DNA of 64,000 nt from Vigna angularis (lineage: Eukaryota > Streptophyta > Magnoliopsida > Fabales > Fabaceae): NCBI RefSeq assembly GCF_016808095.1, contig NC_068974.1:620001-684000 (forward strand), read 5' to 3'. Each line of letters starts with the position of its first letter. Positions within the stretch are counted from its first letter, which is position 1. A program made the translations under genes and the position numbers. Below, one piece after another: positions 61,104 to 64,000 of this stretch. The notes under the pieces were generated by a model. That model did not search any database, was not told where the DNA came from, and worked only from the letters and a program-made list of their open reading frames with translations.

Positions 61104-63824
61104 TTAAAAAGAAGATGAAGTGAATATAGAAGGGCAAGGTGGCACAGAAACTGTTGTAACACCCTCAAGCATCTGTGTAACCTTTTTCATGGAAGGTCTG
61201 AGTGAAGGATCCTCTTGAATGCACCAAATTGCAACCATGACATGCTTCTCCAGCCTCTTCATATCATCCTTTGCCTCCTCATCATTTTCCACCAATTTAG
61301 CTACATTCCCTTGGCTATAACATCGATAAGCCCAATCTATGAGTGCCTCTTCTTCACTTTCCAACGCAAATGCAACACTTGACTTGCAACATACGATCTC
61401 TAACAGCACCACTCCAAAACTGTAAACATCTACTTTGGTTGTGATTGTAGCTTTCCTAAACCATTCTGGTGCAAAGTAACCAATTGTCCCTCTCAAACCA
61501 GTTCTAGCAGCTTTAGTTTGCTCAGCCAGCAACAACTTTGCCAAGCCAAAATCAGAAATCCTTGGAGTGAAAAACTCATCCAGGAGTATATTCTGAGGCT
61601 TTATGTCACAGTGAATTATCTGAGTGCTGCACTCTTCATGCAAATACGTGAGCCCCCTTGCAATCCCCAAAGCAATTTGCACTCTTTGGTTCCAATGAGG
61701 CCTTGAGATCCCAAAGAGAAAACCAGCCAATGAACCATTGCTCATGTACTCATACACCAAAAGACGATGCTCCCCTTCATCACAAAAACCAAACAGACGA
61801 ACCAAGTTTCTGTGGTGGGTTTGTCCAATCACACTCACTTCTGTTTTGAACTCCTTCTCACCTTCTTGCACAACCTTGTCTAGCCTCTTCACAGCAACAT
61901 ACCTGCTTGCGTTTGATCTCAACACCCCTTTATAAACTTTTCCAAAAGCACCTCGACCCAACATTTGTTTGAACCCTGTGGTTGCTTCTTCAAGCTCCTT
62001 GTAGGTAAAGTGACTGACTGTACCAACTGACAGGTTCTGACTGTTCAAAAGCCTCTTGTGGTAGAAAATGAAAAAAGCAGCAAACAAAGCAACAAGTAGA
62101 AGGACATTGATGAACACTGAGCTTCCAAGGAGTATTGATATGACAATCACAAGTGTAGTCTGTTCTTTTTCATCATTGTTTAAATCTGTTTTGGGCACCT
62201 TGACAAAAGCTATTTTAGTCACATTCGCGTGCTTCCTTCCATTGCTCATTGGATACTTCTTCTTCCAACAGCTTCCATCACCATATATGGCCACAGCACA
62301 AAAGCAATCTTCAAGGCACCTTTGTCTGCACAAATCCTTGTCCATTCCAGTTTCAAACTTATCATAATCTGAGAGAGGCCAGTCCAAATTGGGATACTCG
62401 TTGAAATCTACAAGATCCTTATTCTGCTCCCACCCGTCTCTGTTGCAACTGGGCAGTGGAAAATCTGGTCTACAACCTATGAGATTGTCATGTTCGAAAG
62501 GAGAATAATGCTCCGGGCACTCACAATTAGTCCTCTCACCGCTGCTAACACAGTAGCTGTTAAAACCACAGATAACATTCCCAGTTTGCTTCGTGAAGGA
62601 AAGGCAAATATCATCTGGATGCTTTTGCTCCACACTCCACCACGTTGAACTGCAACTATTAGCCACAGCTTTGTTCTCATCTGTTTTTGAAACACATACA
62701 ATCAGATAAATGCAGCATCATAATTCAAATTAAGAACATATTTCTGGAACATTAAGACTAACATGGTTCTATATCTTTTATCTCAAACGTAGTTCTATTG
62801 GATTCTCTTAACTATTTTTAAAAGTTTTGGATCCTTCACCTACGCATATATAGTAAAGTATAGAATAATATAGGTATCAGATACAGATACATATCAAACA
62901 CATATACATGAAACAAATGGAAATGTCGATGTTTCATAGGTACACACCTTTTGGGTGCCGATATAGTCTGAAAACCCCATCAGGGTCAATTCTAGCCATG
63001 TAAAAGAACTCATCAGATCCACCATTTGTGATATCACTGATCACTGTGCCCGTGCCATTTTTTATGTACATGTGTCCAGACTCATCAAAGAAAAGCTGTG
63101 ATTCAGTTCCGACAGTTCCAGTGGCCCAGTAAGCGTCGTGTGTTGGAGACTGAGAGCTTTCAGCATCATCGTTGCTTGATTTTGGAGAATGGTAAAGAAC
63201 CAAATTGCTATCACCCTGCCAACTGAGTTCAAAATTCCCATCATCAAAACTCGTGTCAGATTGGCGTGCTCTGAAGCTTCGAGGCCTAGACAGATTCTGA
63301 CCAGGCAAAATAGTATCTGTGGGTTCCTCAAAGCTCTCCCAAACCTTCTTCCCATCATCATCCACAAGCTCAAAACTTCCATTGTCTAGCACAAAAGCAC
63401 ATGATACTAAAGAATCAGTGTTGTTTTCTGGACGTTGCCACAACATGTCATGACCCTTTGGATCATACACGACAATTCCTTTGCTTGTGAGATTCACTGT
63501 TGATCCTAACGGAAAAAGATGAGTTTTTTCTTTTCCTGGCTTTGCATACCAAACCATGGTTTTGTTGGGGTCTTTGGCAAACCAAACTGCAAGCACGGAC
63601 ATGAACTCCTTGTTCTCGTATAGAACTGATTGGAAACCAAAGGCAAAGTGGCCAGAAGGTGAATTCCATGCTGTCGTTGAATCTTTGCTGTTTAAAGAGG
63701 AGGTTAAGTTCACACTAGAACCACCACAGTTTGAAGAAGTAGCAGTGAACAAAGACGAGAGAAAGAGGAGAACAATCAGCAGAACAACGTACGAATAAGG
63801 AAAAGGAAAAGTTAGAGAAGTCAT
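61104..63824 (-). CDS. G-type lectin S-receptor-like serine/threonine kinase (LECRK/RLK1-like)
   Basis: Plasma-membrane receptor kinase with an extracellular mannose-lectin-type domain; subclass members act in immunity. Minus-strand exons 63824-62948 and 62680-61104 give 817 residues. The start MTSLTFPFPYSYVVLL is chosen because it places a signal peptide (~1-30) at the N-terminus; an in-frame ATG at 63869 is an alternative. The B-lectin domain spans ~35-200. A Cys-rich EGF/PAN-like region (~300-445; CECP, CRQRCLEDCFCAVAIY) follows. One membrane helix lies at ~467-495. The kinase has GRGAFGKVYKG (534-544), Lys557 in VAVKRL, the catalytic loop HCDIKPQN (649-656) and DFG (669-671), then APEW. 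The loop has Cys instead of Arg before Asp, so it is a non-RD kinase, a class often associated with innate immunity. The single 267-bp intron falls in the extracellular part. Confidence 0.95.
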
Positions 63825-64000
63825 CGTAGCTATCAACCAACCTATGAATTTTGATTCATCAAACAACATTTTTATAGCATATGATATGTTGTCGTGGTCT
63901 CCTGCCACTGTATTGTTTGATATGGTCTTTGTCTTTAAGCTTTTTGTTTCTTAGCTTTGTATGATAACAAAACACTGCAAAGTCTTTGCACATGTTCAAC

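Overview
This is a plant nuclear window from a dicot, most likely a legume of the Phaseolus/Vigna/Glycine type. Genes are split by GT-AG introns, intergenic DNA is AT-rich, there are LTR-retrotransposon remnants, and short palindromic 'AATCGATTA'-type repeats of the kind common in legume genomes occur near 58.6 kb. The species call is inference. I assembled exon models by hand from reading frames, splice dinucleotides and phase; all coding totals close in frame.

Layout. (1) 1.0-4.2 kb, minus: a RhoGAP-domain protein, cut by the left edge. (2) 4.66-7.38 kb, plus: a CHX-family cation/H+ exchanger. (3) 7.7-11.5 kb, plus: a FAR1-related (FRS4-like) transposase-derived transcription factor. Its first exon looks like a complete single-exon gene, but five in-phase downstream exons give a 741-residue protein. 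(4) 12.5-15.4 and 16.6-19.6 kb, plus: tandem NADPH:quinone oxidoreductase (MDR) genes with identical internal exon sizes; only the first has a targeting-type N-terminus. (5) 20.15-20.96 kb, plus: a GC-rich, apparently intronless inositol polyphosphate multikinase (IPK2). (6) 24.2-29.7 kb, minus: splicing factor SF3B4/SAP49, with a decayed LTR element and a ~45-bp degenerate tandem repeat in its largest intron. (7) 31.4-34.3 kb, minus: ribosomal protein uL3 (RPL3), with telo-box and site II motifs upstream. (8) 36.5-39.6 kb: a scrambled Ty1/copia remnant whose pieces alternate in strand. (9) 41.5-45.2 kb, minus: a zeaxanthin-epoxidase-like FAD monooxygenase with an in-frame TAG in exon 5. (10) 49.5-54.6 kb, minus: an EMSY-LIKE (ENT plus Agenet) chromatin protein with a TIR transposon in one intron. 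(11) 57-60 kb: probable LTR-retrotransposon sequence and several tandem repeats. (12) 61.1-63.8 kb, minus: a G-type lectin receptor-like kinase.

The genes do not form a pathway; this is ordinary euchromatin with mixed housekeeping genes (RPL3, SF3B4), signalling genes (RhoGAP, IPK2, lectin RLK), transport, redox and chromatin genes. The RhoGAP and quinone oxidoreductase genes are, as I recall, also close neighbours on Arabidopsis chromosome 5 (At5g61530/At5g61510), suggesting conserved microsynteny. I saw no prokaryotic features and no CRISPR array. I did not do a systematic tRNA or miRNA scan.
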